NCBI GenBank assembly: GCA_003586115.2
Contig: QVOM02000071.1
Location: 1,394,957 to 1,458,956 of the forward strand
Origin: Salvator merianae
Taxonomy: Eukaryota > Chordata > Lepidosauria > Squamata > Teiidae
Direction: 5' to 3'
Length of the DNA: 64,000 nucleotides
Made by a program: the position numbers and the translations under genes. Every line of letters starts with the position of its first letter. Position 1 is the first letter of the stretch. The notes beneath the pieces were generated by a model. That model searched no databases. It saw only the letters and a list, made by a program, of their open reading frames with translations, and was not told the origin of the DNA. Below are positions 1-11,700 of the stretch, one piece after another.

Positions 1-462
1 CTCTTTGTGGGAGGGAGAGGTGCCAGCAACCCTAAAGGAAGCTATGGTACATCCCCCACTTAAAGAGGACCCCCCTGAATAACTACTGCCCAGTGACTTT
101 TTGGGGCAAGGTGATGGAGGATATGGCAGCTATGAAACTGCAGGCATGCCTGAAGTAAACGGATTATCTAGACTCGCTCCAATCTGGTTTCAGGTGGGGG
201 TTGATCACTGAGACTTCCCTTGGTTGCCCTTTATCAGGAGAGGGACATGGGCAGTACACCCTGTTGGTTTTTTCTCATCTCTCAGCAGTTTTTGCTAGCA
301 TTAACAATAGTATCCAGCTAGAGCAGATTTAAGAACTGGAACTTGGAGGCACTATCTCCAATGTAGGTTCCAGAAAGTAGCAGTGGAGGAATTCTATCCC
401 TGGGAACTTTGATGCAGAGTTTCTAAGGGGTCAGTCCTGTCCTCCATGCTCTTTAACATCTA

Positions 463-1940
463 TAGTTGTGGCCAAAAGTTTTGAGACTGGCACCAATTTT
501 GGTTTTCATAAAAATTCACTGCTTCAGTGGTTGTATATCTTTGTGTCAGACATTTCTATGGTATACTGAAATACAATTATAAGCATTTCATAAGTGTTTT
601 AACGTTTAGTAACGAATATATCAAGTTCATGCAAAGACTCAATATTTAAAGCATTGACTCTTCTTTTTCAAGACTTCTGCAATTCACTCTGGCATGCTGG
701 ATATCAGCTTTTGGGCCAAATCCTGACTGATGGCAATCCATTCTTGCCTAATCAGTGCTCAGAGTTTATCACAAGTTCTGTGTTTATCCACTCAGTTTTT
801 AAGAATTGATATAAGTTCTCATAAGGGAGGTTTCTGGCCATAGACCCAAAATTTCAACGTTGTGTTCACCAAGCCACTTAGTCATCACTTTTGCCTTGAG
901 ACATGGTGCTCCATCATGCTGGAACAACCATTGCTCATCACCAAATTGCTCCTGGATTCTTGAAGAATGTTTTGATACCATTTTTTATTCATGGCAGTGT
1001 TTTTAGGCAAAACTATGAGTGAACCCACTCCCTGGGATGAGAAGCAACCCCACACATACTTTACTGTCCCAGGATGCTTTACTGTTGACATGACATGCAA
1101 TTCATGGTAGCGCTCACCTTTTCTTCTCCAATCATCTTTCCAGATGTCTCAAACAATCTGAAGGGAGCTTCATCAGAGAAAATAACTTTATCCCAGTCCT
1201 CTACAGTCCAGTCCCAGTACTTCCTGCAGAATGTCAGTCTGTCCTTGTTGTTTTTCTTAGAGAGGTAGCTTCTTCACTGGAGACACCAGGCTAGTCTCCA
1301 AAAGCCTTCACCTCACTGTACATACAGATGCACTGACACCTGCCTGCTGCCATTCCTAAACAAGCTCTGCACTGTTGGTGACCCACTTCTGTAGCTGCAT
1401 CCTCTTTAGAAGATGGTCCTGGTGCTTGCTGGACTTTCTTGGGTGCCCTGATGCCTTCTTCACAGCAACTGAACCTCTCTTCTTGAAGTTCCTGATGATC
1501 CAATACATGGTTCATTTAGGTGTAATCTTACAAGCAGCAACATCCTTGCCTGTGAAGGTCTTTTGATGCATAGCAATGATGACTGCACGTGTTTCCTTAG
1601 AGGTAACCATGATTAACAAACAATGATTTCAAGCACCACCACCCCTTTTATAGCAACCTAACTGCTCTTACAGATATCAGCTGCCTTGTCTTCAGTAACA
1701 CTTTCACTTGAGCTAATGGGAAGAACACTGAAATGATGTTAGCAGGTGCTTTTGTGGCAGGGTGAAATGCAGTGGAAACGAGGCTTTTCTGCTTAAGTTG
1801 CTTTTTATAGCAAGGAATGACTTTGCAATTAATTGCAATTCACCTGATCACTCTTCACAACAATCTACATTTAATACAAACTGCTGCTCTAAAAACAAAA
1901 GGAGCAAATTTTGTGAAAACCAAACTTTTGACCATGGCTG
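463..1940 (-). mobile_element. Tc1/mariner (Tc1-like) DNA transposon, degenerate
   Basis: Terminal inverted repeats are visible: TAGTTGTGGCCAAAAG at the left and CTTTTGACCATGGCTG at the right. They flank a transposase relic on the minus strand. The TA target duplication is at 461-462 and 1941-1942. Removing the element and one TA restores the host L2 frame (ATC TAT ATT AAA CCA = IYIKP), which fixes both ends to the base. At 1478 bp it is close to full length for a Tc1-like element. Confidence 0.9.
639..1610 (-). pseudogene. Tc1-like transposase pseudogene
   Basis: The reading starts at the minus-strand ATG at 1608-1610 (MVTSKETRAVII) and runs to a TGA at 639-641. Recognisable blocks are HVMSTVKHPGTV, GVGSLIVLPKNTAMNKKWYQ, EQFGDEQWLFQHDGAP (with the second catalytic Asp of the DDE/D set) and VMTKWLGEHNVEILGLWP. 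These blocks fall in different frames. The block that should carry the third acidic residue (PDLNPIE in the family) is disrupted. The enzyme would cut and paste the element at TA sites, but this copy cannot make a functional protein. Confidence 0.88.
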
Positions 1941-2571
1941 TATATTAAACCAATAGGAGAGGTCATTTGAATTTTGGAGTGAGGTGCTATCAGTATGTTT
2001 ATGACACCCAACTCTCTTCAGAGTCAGGGAAGGCAGTTCAGATGCGCAATCACTGCCTGGAGGCAGCAATGTAGACCAATAAACTGAAGCTGAATCCAAA
2101 CAAGTCCAGGAAGCTGAAGGAGCACTCAATTCTGGATGAGGTCATTTTGCCCCCCCCCCCAAAAAAAAACAGATTTGAAAATTCTCCTGGCTTCATCGCT
2201 GTCATTTGACACTCATGTGTCAATGGTAGTCAGGAGTCCTTACCTCCAACTCCAACTGGTTCATCAGGTTCAGTCTTTCCTGGAGCAGGATGATCCATGC
2301 TCTAGTAATCTCTAGATTAGACTATTACAATGCACTCTACATGGGGCTTCCCCTCAAGATGGTCTTGAAGCTGAAGCTAGACGAGAATGCAGCAGCTAGA
2401 TTGCTGATAAGAGTTTCTGTTTGGCTGCACATCACACCAATTCAAGGTATTGAATTGCCCTAAATGGCTTGAGTCCTATTGATCCATATAGACCTGCCAA
2501 GATACTGAGATCTCAAGGGAAGGACCTTCTTATAGTTCTGCCTCTTTCAGAGCTACAAGGGTGGTAACATA

Positions 2572-2880
2572 CAGTACTTTTCAAAAGTTTTAGGCAGGTG
2601 TGGAAAAAATGCTGCAAAGGAAAAATACTTTTCAAAAGCAAAAGTGCTAATAGTTTATTTATATCAATTAACAAAATGTGTGCAAATGTACCTAGAAGAA
2701 TTGATGCTGTTTTGAAGGCAAAGGGTGGTGACACCAAATATTGATTTGATTTAGATTTCTTTTTTGTTCATTCACTTTGCATTTTGTTAATTGATAAAAG
2801 TAAACTATTAACACTTCTATTTTTGAAAGCATTCTTCCTTTGCAGCACTTTTTCCACACCTGCCTAAAACTTTTGTACAA
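2572..2880. mobile_element. Mariner-type MITE with long inverted repeats
   Basis: The left arm (AAAAGTTTTAGGCAGGTG) is the inverted complement of the right arm (CACCTGCCTAAAACTTTT). The match continues inward for roughly 100 bases on each side, so the element is nearly a palindrome with no coding capacity. TA flanks both ends (2570-2571, 2881-2882). It interrupts the surrounding L2. The first terminal bases of the two arms differ, so the outer boundary is approximate. Confidence 0.8.
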
Positions 2881-2959
2881 TACCGCATCTTTTCTGTGGT
2901 GAATCCTGGACTGTGGAATAGTCTTCCTTTTGAGGTTTCCCAGACACCTACTTTATATG

Positions 2960-3398
2960 TATATAAAATCATGCACAGTATGGATAAGGTGGACAGAAAG
3001 AAGTTTTTTTCTCTATCACACAACACCAGGACGAGGGGGCACTCTGGGTAGGAGAGCTAGGACCAACAAGAGGAAATATTTTTTCACCCAGAGGATCATC
3101 GGTCTATGGAATTTATTACCAGATGAGGTGGTGACAGCAATCAGCCTAGACAGCTTTAAAAAAGGATTGGACAGATTCATGGAGGTCAGGTGTATCAATG
3201 GCTACTAGAATGGATGCCTAGGTACTGCCTCCAGGTTGGAAAGAGGCAGGATGTCTGTAAAACCACTTGCAGGGAGTCAGAAGCAAGTGAAGGTTTTGCC
3301 TTTTAGTCTGCTTGAGAATGTCCAGAGGCAATTGGAAACAGAATGCTGGACTAGATGAGTTGTGGCCTGATCCAGCAAGGCTCCTCTTATGTTCTTAC
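2960..3398 (+). mobile_element. CR1 LINE, 5'-truncated 3' end
   Basis: The last part of the CR1 ORF2 is readable with a frameshift: KIMHSMDKVDRK, LSHNTRTRG, then FFTQRIIGLWNLLPDEVV and LDRFMEVRCINGY. It is followed by the CR1 3' UTR, which ends ..CTCTTATGTTCTTA. The same C-terminus is on the minus strand at 31070-31330. Imperfect flanking repeats TATGT/TACGT may be a target duplication. It sits inside the decayed L2. Confidence 0.88.
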
Positions 3399-3659
3399 GT
3401 CTGGTTAAAACATACCTCTTCACTGAGGTCTTTGATCCATACTTTCCTCAGAGTGTTGCCCTGCCAGGGAGGGAAGAATGATTATAATTTCAATATATTT
3501 TAAGTTATTGTATATTTTTGATCTTTCTATTGTTGTGACCTGCTCCAGGACCTTCAGAAAAAGGGCAGGATATAAATTCTTAAATGAATAAATAAAATAC
3601 TGCCTTTACATTACATTTTTTTTGCCTGAAATCCTTTCAAAATCTCCCTTTTTACAACT

Positions 3660-4240
3660 TAAGTCCATTAGTGCATGTCCTGCATTTTGAAATGGTAGAA
3701 AGCAGCTGATTGCTATCTTCTCCATTCCCTGTAGCATCCTTCCGTGCATACGAAGATCATAATCATATGCCCACTCAGTCTTCTCATTAGAGGAAATATA
3801 GCTTCTTTTAAGGACCTGATCATATCACGTCCTTGCAATCTCTCGTAAGTATTTCTTTCCAGACTACTCATTGTCTTTGTTGCACTTCTAGCAACTTCTT
3901 CCAATTACTGTGAAAACGTCCTAAAATGGAGTGGCCAGAAATTGACACAGTACTCAATATAAAACTACCACTAAAACAATGTGACTCTTACTTCCTATAA
4001 TTTAGAGGATACTGATGCTGTCCAGGAACTTCTTTTCCATTTTCTCCACCCTTGTGTACTGCTGCTTCAATCAGTATGGGATCTAAAATCCCAAACTCTT
4101 TTTTACACTATTGCCTGGTCAAGTATTACGCATTCATAGCTGCACAATTCATTCTTGTGTTCAACAATCTCACTTCTTGTTGCTGATTCCAACCCATCTC
4201 TCAAATTATCAACAACATTTGAATTATGATTCTGTCTAGG
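3660..4240 (-). mobile_element. Ancient CR1-like LINE remnant
   Basis: The minus-strand reading gives IEYCVNFWP then LEEVARSATKTM and ERNTYERLQ. These parallel the CR1 blocks LEYCVQFW..., LE.VQ.RATKM and GLEHL.YE.RL.. seen in the better copy at 31070-31807. No ORF survives. Boundaries are estimated from where the resemblance fades. Confidence 0.55.
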
Positions 4241-4626
4241 CATGTGTAGAATCTGTTCAGAACAAAACCTAAGGAGCTTGGGAGTTCAGAACTGAACATA
4301 ACGCCTCTAAAACTCACAGGTTTTGGTACTCAACAGTACCAGAGGCATTCAAAACAAACAGTTTGTTCAATTCAATTACCTCTCCCTCCTCGTGTATGTG
4401 TAGCCTCTCCCATCATACTCTGACCTACTATCATTGTTCCCAAGCCTCTCTTCCCCCATTGTATGCATGTCATATCTCCATCAGATCACAGCATCCGCCT
4501 ACTATGTCAATCATCTTAACTTGTCCACTGCAGCTCAATTTCTTGTTGGCCCTGATGAAGCTGCAACCACCAGCTGCAGTTTTTTGCCTGCCTACTAGTG
4601 TACTTGAGGCCTACTAGAACTTGATG

Positions 4627-5243
4627 GGCCTGTTCGCACTGTAGCAGTGGAACATTCTTGTCCGCTCGCTAGAACGGAGCGTTCTCACTGCCGCGGGCAC
4701 GCGCCTCACCCGATCCGAACCACTTCGTACCCGATTCGAACCTGATGTTGGGTAAGGCAAGACAAGTAAAAGCTTGTCTTCATCCCAACCTGCGCGATGG
4801 AGCGAAGATCGGGCACGGTGCTTTCGCACTCCCGGTTGCGCGTGAAATGGCGGCTGGGCGTGGCTGGCGCGGCTGCGCATGTGGGGTGCAAAGTTTTCAC
4901 ATCCAGGTGCGAAGGTTACACATCCGGGTGCGATGTTTTCATACCCGGTACGAAACTTCACTCCCAGGATAGCCCTTTGCGCATGACAGCCTAGCTGCCG
5001 TTACGAAGCCGGCTCCGTAACGAGCCCCTGGTTAGGAAGCGGAGTATGATGCTACGAAGCGGGGTACGATGGTACAGAGTGCGGTACTGAACTAGCGGCT
5101 GCCATCCGCACTGTTCCCGCTAGTGGTTGGCTTTGGGTCCGTTCCTCTGGCCGGGAGTGCGAATGGCACCAAGCGTTCCCCAACCCCTCCGGTTCAAAGC
5201 CAACTACTGGGAACGGTCTACCGAGCTCAGTGCAAAAAGGTCC
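4627..5243. mobile_element. GC-rich non-autonomous DNA transposon, possibly related to the palindromic MITE family
   Basis: This CpG-rich block stands out from AT-rich flanks. It starts GGCCTGTTCGCACTG and ends CAGTGCAAAAAGGTCC, an imperfect inverted repeat. The ends resemble those of the MITEs at 16799-16974 and 19565-19742 (GCCCTTTCTGCACTTGG). The interior has short degenerate repeats of a GAAGCGG.GTA.GATG.TAC type. Short open frames cross it but none resembles a protein. I could not define a target duplication. Confidence 0.5.
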
Positions 5244-6199
5244 GATTTAGCACATCCCTACGCATTCAATACATCAACCCTATTAAGTAGGCTGCGTTTA
5301 AGAGAAAATTACAAGTTCCAAGGCTATACAGTTAACTTCTATGACCAAGCAGAGTTGTAAACTCTGATATCCCAGATCCTACTACAGCACTCTAGCCACT
5401 GCACAATTCTGGGACAATATAAAACCACTGGGAACTGTTATGACAGGAGATCTAGAGAAATTAGCTGATTACATCTAGTTCTATCAACTCGATTCCACCT
5501 AAAATCAGAATAGGGAATTCAGATGTTGGAACACTGCTTGGAGGAACAGGTACACACAAGAATTCTGTTACTGCTGTCATGTGAGACTCAGGAAGCAGCA
5601 GTGATTTGCATATTTCCAGTTTCAGTTAATCCATTAAGCTGTAAATGTTCCTGAATAGAGATAACTAGTCTCAGTTATCCATGACATGGTTGTTGTGATG
5701 TGTTCTGCCTAAGACTATCCTTGAAAGCAATTCAGAACCTGCAACTTGAAACTTCCATGTTTCAGGTTGTTTTGTTCTGGTGTTTTCTTCCTTTACTAGG
5801 GTTGGGTAGCTGGCATCCTCTAGAATCCAACACAGTTGGTAAGCTTAACAATCACCTACTACAAAAAATGGAATGCTTGAGGTTTTTAAATTGTCTCCTA
5901 CACCAAGAACAGTTGAAATGTTTTTGGTTTTGTTCAATCAGGAATGCTGTTTCAGCCAGGTATAATAAAATATTTCAGCTACTTTTATTGTTTTCCAGGC
6001 TTAGAACAAAACACAATTCACATCTTTAGTATTTTTAAGTTTAGGAAGCGAGCCTCTAATCCATTGATGATATTATTTAACACCAGGTCAGTACACAATA
6101 AGACAATGATACTCTGCTTGGGTAATTTACGTTGGGTAAGTAAAGCTGACTCTCAGGAGATTCTAGAGTATCATGAATTGCTATAGTTCATTAAGACTT
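5244..6199. other. No recognisable feature
   Basis: AT-rich sequence with only short chance ORFs. The longest, about 109 codons at 5700-6029, shows no motif I recognise and no splice context that would make it an exon. Confidence 0.5.
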
Positions 6200-6389
6200 T
6201 GGCTGTGTTCAGACATGACAAAAGGGATAGTGTGTAGTCCTTGTGTTCCCAACCCTTCTCTATCCATTTTTTCTAGCACATAATTTTTATGGGAAGGAGG
6301 AGGAGCAGGCTAGTGTGTGAACAATGCCACCTCTAAGCCATCTCTAAGCTGCCTCAGAGGTGCTTTCTTGCTGTGTCTGATCACAGCCA
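6200..6389. mobile_element. Short MITE-like inverted-repeat element
   Basis: The left end TGGCTGTGTTCAGACA and the right end TGTCTGATCACAGCCA are inverted complements with one mismatch in the first 16 bases. They enclose about 190 bp without coding content. No convincing target duplication is visible, so the transposon superfamily is not assigned. Confidence 0.55.
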
Positions 6390-6627
6390 TTCTTTTGATA
6401 GGATAGCAACCTGCTCTGGAACAGTGTTTGAGGGCCTTTACTTTTTGAGACGAAAACAGACTGGAGAAGTTGCCAACCACTTTCTCACCAAGGTGACCTC
6501 AACTGCAGTACTAGCCCTGTTAGACATTTATCTGTGGTGAATCTGCCGTTGATAGTCCCATTTGAGTCTTCACAATTTTCACTAACATCCATAAGGCAGT
6601 CTCCAATTGTCACTGGTTCAGACATAC

Positions 6628-6695
6628 TTTTATTTATTTATTTGCATTTTTATCCTGCCCTATACCCAAAGGTCTCAGGGTGAGTTACAGCAGGT
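6628..6695 (-). mobile_element. L2 3' tail fragment, inverted
   Basis: TTTATTTATTTATTTGC followed by a block reading CCTATACCCAAAGGTCTCAG is the reverse complement of the L2 3' tail seen on the plus strand at 7830-7880 and 53140-53200. It lies directly upstream of a plus-strand L2, so two L2 pieces meet head to head here. Confidence 0.7.
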
Positions 6696-6727
6696 GGGAG
6701 AATCTGGAAACAGGGGAAATGAGCAGT

Positions 6728-7885
6728 AATGACACCAATCATCATGATATCCTTCTGGAGAGACTACGGAGTTTAGGAGTCAGAGGCACTGTATTACAGT
6801 GGTTCTGCTCCTATCTCCAAGGTCAATTCCAGAGGGTAGTTCTGAGAGGTTCCTATTCATCATCCTGGGAACTCAGGTATGGGCTCCTCAGGGGTCAATC
6901 TTATCTCCCATGCTTTTCAATATCTATATGAAGCCACGTGAGGAGGTCATCAAGAGATTTGGAGGGAGGTGTCATCAATATGCAGGTGACACCCAGCTCT
7001 ACATCTCTGTGCCACCTGAATCAGGACAGGTGGCTGAAGTCCTGGAGGCAGTAATAGGCTGGATGAGGGCCGATAAATTGAAGCTGAATCCAGACAAGGC
7101 AGAGGTCCTGTGTGTCACAGGGTCTAGGGTCCATGAAGTTGGGAGGCATATGGCCCTTGACGGGGTTGCTTTGCCCTGGAAAGGATGGGTGAGAAATCTG
7201 GGTGTACTCTTGGACTTGATGCTTACACGCGAAACTCAGGTGGGGATGGTGGTCAAGAAAGCATACCTCTAGCTATGGCTGGTTCACCAACTTTAGTAAT
7301 TTCTAGATTGGATTACTGTAATGTGCTTTATTTGGGGCTGCCCTTGAAGATGGTTTGGCAGCTGCAACTGCTGCAGAATGCAGCAGCAAGACTACTGATT
7401 GGAATGGCTGGGCAGATGCTTATCATGCCGGTATTAAAAGAGCTGCACTGGCTGCCAATTCACTACCAAGCCCAATTCAGTGTGTTAACCTTAACCTATA
7501 AGGCCCTAAATGGGAATGTCCTCTCCCATATTAACCTGTCCATGTCCTAAGATCTGCAGATGAGGCCCTCCTGATTGTACCACCACCTTCAATAGCTAGA
7601 GAGGTAGGCACCCGGGACAGGGCCTTTTCAGTTGTGTCCCTCAGATTGTGGAACACTCTCCCCCCTGAGCTGCATCAAGCTCCTTCACTGTACATCTTTA
7701 GGACAGCAGTGAAGATGCACCTATTTACCCTTGCATTTGGCCAAAGATACAGCTTTCCCTCCCCACTTTCAAGCACTGCTACTTGCTTTATTGTGTGCCT
7801 TTTACCTTTTGTTTTTTATTGTTGTAGCCTGCCCTGAGACCTTTGGATACAGAGCGGCATAAAAATGCAAATAAACAAATAATAA
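6728..7885 (+). mobile_element. L2 LINE, 5'-truncated, degenerate reverse transcriptase
   Basis: It begins within the RT core (a block like DHDILLERLRSLG) and continues through GSILSPMLFNIYMKP, KLKLNPDKAEVLCVTGS, ISRLDYCNVLYLGLPLKM and LWNTLPPELHQAPSLY. It ends in the L2 tail, reading CCTGAGACCTTTGGATACAG and then A-rich repeats. The active site is mutated to YAGD (6979-6990). Several frameshifts are present, so it is inactive. Confidence 0.9.
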
Positions 7886-8289
7886 CCCTCCTACTCTGGT
7901 CAAGGTCTGGTCATACCAAGAAGCATACAGAATCCAAATTACTCTTTTAAGCAACTAGAGCTGATAATCCTGTTGAAGTCCAATTTCATCATGAATAGAA
8001 AACCAGCTAGAGTTGTATCTGGAGGCTTGAACTGCAGTGTTACCTGTAAATTGATAGTGAACTCTACCTTTTTCTGTACTCTAAGATGCAAGTGCTGAAC
8101 CTCTTTCTCCGTGCTTAGTGGATTGAACAAGGGCCAATAAGCAGATTGAATTCAGAGAAGATGAAAAGACTTCGGCTCCTGTCCTTTACTGAAAGATACT
8201 CCTCTGAAAGGAACAACTTTACATTTTTAATGTAATTCTAGATGTCAACTTGTCTCCTGGAGCTGACAAGTCAGCTGGTGCACCAGCAG

Positions 8290-8720
8290 CATCCACTGTG
8301 GAATACAGATAAATTCTTACACTAACTACCTCTCTCTCAGATTACTATAACATACTTTATGTGGAGCTTCTCTTTGATCTAGCACTTAATGTGACTCTGT
8401 GGAAACCTAGCATGCCTATAAATTCCTCAGCCCACTTCAAGATGTCTCTACTAGTATATAAAGCCCTGAATTGCTCAAAACCTCAGTATCTGCTTCAGAA
8501 TTGGCTTAGGACTAACAAGAGAGGCCTGAATAGCAATCTCTGCCCCAAACAAAGGTACAAAGAAAGCAAGAAAGCAGCCTTGTCTATGATGGCACCCATC
8601 TATGGAAACCTAGCATTTTAAAATGATCTGAACATCCACCTGTAAACACTAATGCCACTCTTGATTTCTCAGGAAATTGGCCGCACTTCTTTCCTGCATC
8701 AGAACAGGGAGCAATTTGGT
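8290..8720 (+). mobile_element. Old L2 remnant
   Basis: An ORF at 8361-8621 contains FKMSLLVYKALNCSKPQYL, which parallels the FKVLTLTYKALNGL..YL block near the L2 C-terminus. A poorly matching stretch follows. Only this part is convincing. Confidence 0.5.
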
Positions 8721-11700
8721 AAGTTTTACAACATACATCCTTTATAGTGTAAAGAGGCAGCTGTTAATAATAATCCTGTGATTTTGATATCTCAGGAAGA
8801 ACGAAATCATTTTAGAACAGAAAAACAACAAGATTATGTAAACAGCCCTCAGCAAAAGTTCAAACAGTAACTATCAATAATTTTGAATGATTCAATCACA
8901 ACTAACTGCTGAAAGGCAACAGACTCACTACTAGCCATGGATCAATGAATATTTCAATGACATCATGGTCCAGTTTTCTACACCTATAGCTCCATGTTGA
9001 TATTCTAATCGTTCATGCATATACTGAAAGGAAAATATAGTAAATATGTTTACTTTTTTAGCCACATCCTCTCTGGATGGTTGGTAGATTATCAGTGTAG
9101 CCTTTGGTCTGAAAAGGTTTAGCTGAGATGACCTTTCACAAGATGCTCGCATAAACTGCTTTTACAAAAGGTTTGGACAAGATATCCAATGCATCATTGC
9201 CTTCATTTTAATATATTACTGAGGTATTTCTCTGAGAAAGTACTACCCTATGTATCTCATATAAAAACTGTAAATTACTGTATATCCTCAAAAAAAAAAA
9301 AAAGATATTAGCTTTTTATGTACTATATTTTTCTTCTAGACTATATAGACCTAATTTAACACTCATAAATAAATTTAATCATCTATGTTCCTGAAAGCAA
9401 TTTTTGTTCAATGTCTTTGGACCAGAATTGTACAAAAAAACCCCTAGTAAACTGTTGTCCTCCTGAGTAAGGCAAATCAAGCAACACAATAGTTTGCACC
9501 AAACTGTTATTTGACAAGATTGAACTGCAGTAAAAAGGCCTGGGTCTCCCAGCAAGATCAGTCTCTCTACATCACCTAGGGGTAACTGGAGGGCCCCAGG
9601 CCTCTTTTCCACTATTTGATCCTATCGAACAGTTATTCACACAAACCTACAATGAGATACTAAAACCTTCAGATCTGTAGCCTCTTCAAGAGAAGAGGAA
9701 CAAGCTACATCAGTGTTTTAGGCCCAAATTGTTTTTTAAAAATCCACCCAAGGTATAATTCACGAGAGCAAATGAAAAGGTGGCCACCGTGCACAAAAAT
9801 GACACCAGGCAAGAAACAAGACAACCTCTCTCTGGACATAACAATCACCTACCCTATAGTATAGTCTTCAGTTTTGATTTTGTATGTTGTAGGAATAACA
9901 CAGTGCCATGTTAAATGAAATCAGGATATAGAAGTCACTGCCAGTAATATAAAAACCAGCTGTTAGGGGAAGCATCCACTGAATAGTTTCTACTAATGAG
10001 ATTCGGCATATGTCAGGATGGAGCCATCTTATTATGCAAAGGATTACTGTATGCCACCATTAGGGTTCTTTGACTTATCAGAAAGAGTAGAAGCAGTGGC
10101 ATTGGGTTGGCATCTCAGTATGTTCCTGATAGTCTGTCAGGTCTCTGCCAGCATTTATCCTCATAATCTAGACTAAAGATAGCTTGGGAATTCCCACACA
10201 CTCTCTACACTACTTGAAGACCTGGTGTATGGCACACACTGTTGGCACAGCCTCAGGACTAAACATCAGGGAATTTGTTGCACATGTGACAGAAACAAAA
10301 GGAGATAGTGCAATGAGTTCCCAGAAGGGCAATCCATCTCCAGCACTGTGCCAATGCATGCCTACCAGCTACTTTTCCCTCTGTTGCCAAGTAATGCCAG
10401 TCCTTCTTAAAGAGCCAGCATTTTCCCTATGCTGTCTGATTGGACCCTAAAAGGTCCTTTTCCTGATATTCCACTGTATCAATAATGACAAAGAAACCTG
10501 AAGAAGGATGTCTAGGTGTAATCCAGGTATGTAGACATAGTGAATCTCAGCTCTGTCTTGCGAACATTTTATATGTAGTGACCAATGTCAAAATTCAGAG
10601 CATTTCCATTGTATACACAGTCTGTAAAAACATCCACATACTGTTTTCCATGTATTGTCAAAATCTGCAGAAGTTAATTTCTTGGAAAAATCACAAATAT
10701 CAAACTTGTAAAGTTAAAACCATTACATCGATGAGACTGAAAAGCAGATTAGCCCCTCATTCACACAGTCTGACAAGCCTCTTCTCTTCTGTGTTGCACA
10801 ACACACATCACTAACTTGTAACTGGCTAGGCACCTTCTAAAAAGAACATACTTCAGCCTCTTCCAACATTTCAGCCACTACATTTTCTGCAGAGATTCAA
10901 GTCCATTCCACTTCTTGCCCAGTGAAACAGTTACTTGACCCTGAGAGCTACCACTGTTCCTCAGATGCTGCTATTGATCCTATCCCATTGCCTCAAAAGC
11001 ATTATATGCTCTATACTTGGTAGCAGGGAAGTGGGTAGCACCCAAAGGCAGCAGCATTCATGTTGCAGTGACTCCTTCAGAAATTGGGACAGGTGCCACT
11101 TGATTCCAAATCAGGACATGCTCAGTAACTGGAGTAAACAGAGCCTGCTGGAAGAGAAAGGTCTACAACCCAAGTCAAAACAAGTAAGTCAGAATGTAGC
11201 TCTACCTGGGAGGAAAAGGCTAAGGCTGCAAGCAAACTGTTATGCAGGGAAAGTGACAGCATCGGATGAGAAGCCAGAGTCTGTAGTTCTAAGCCAGAGG
11301 AAGCAAGCCCAAGGAAAAGCACTGGAGGAGAAACCAAAATGCATGATTAGCGTATCTCAAGAGCAAAACTGCATGCACTTTGTCAGCTAAGCACACATAT
11401 AAAACGCAATTTTCAAGAAATGAATGTTAATAGATTATCAGGTCTCAAAAATGTTTCAGAAATGAAGAGATCCCTTTACTTTACAACAAATGGGGAACAA
11501 ATCTCTACATCTACTGCATATATGTGATTCAGGCATTAATAGAACAGTCCTGCCAGCATATTTTCATCAATTCTTAATAAGTTACGCTATGTATAGTGCA
11601 GTCCTACAAATGTTTACTGAAGGATATCCCATTGTGTTGAAGGACTACAATCCTATTGTCACTTAGCAGGAGCTAGACTTCATTGAAAATATTTTTTTTC

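Larger units (their letters stand above)
1..3599 (+). mobile_element. Decayed L2-type LINE (3' half) broken by three later insertions
   Basis: Translated pieces at 1-460, 1943-2570, 2881-2960 and 3399-3599 follow the order of an L2-clade reverse transcriptase: NYCPV, LQSGFR, a block before the RT active site, KLKLNPNKS, SRLDYYNALYMGLPLKMV, and VNPGLWNSLPFEV near the end. A tail like that of other L2 copies here (GGCAGGATATAAA plus AATAAATAAA) ends it near 3599. The active-site box reads YVYD (1994-2005) where the best copy in this window has YADD, so it is dead. The breaks are explained by a Tc1 element (463-1940), a mariner-type MITE (2572-2880) and a CR1 fragment (2960-3398). The 5' end lies outside the window. 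Confidence 0.85.

Noticed and set aside
4745..5000. GC-rich overlapping ORFs at 4.7-5.0 kb as a CpG-island gene
   Set aside because: They lie within an element with transposon-like inverted ends, and the frames show no protein family.
9379..9612. Minus-strand frame as an NSD2 coding exon
   Set aside because: It does not resemble the NSD2 N-terminus or PWWP region. No minus-strand frame between 1 and 13 kb does.
10935..11390. 151-codon plus-strand frame as a real gene
   Set aside because: No recognisable family motif, low-complexity composition, no promoter and no exon-like splice sites. Frames of this size occur by chance here.
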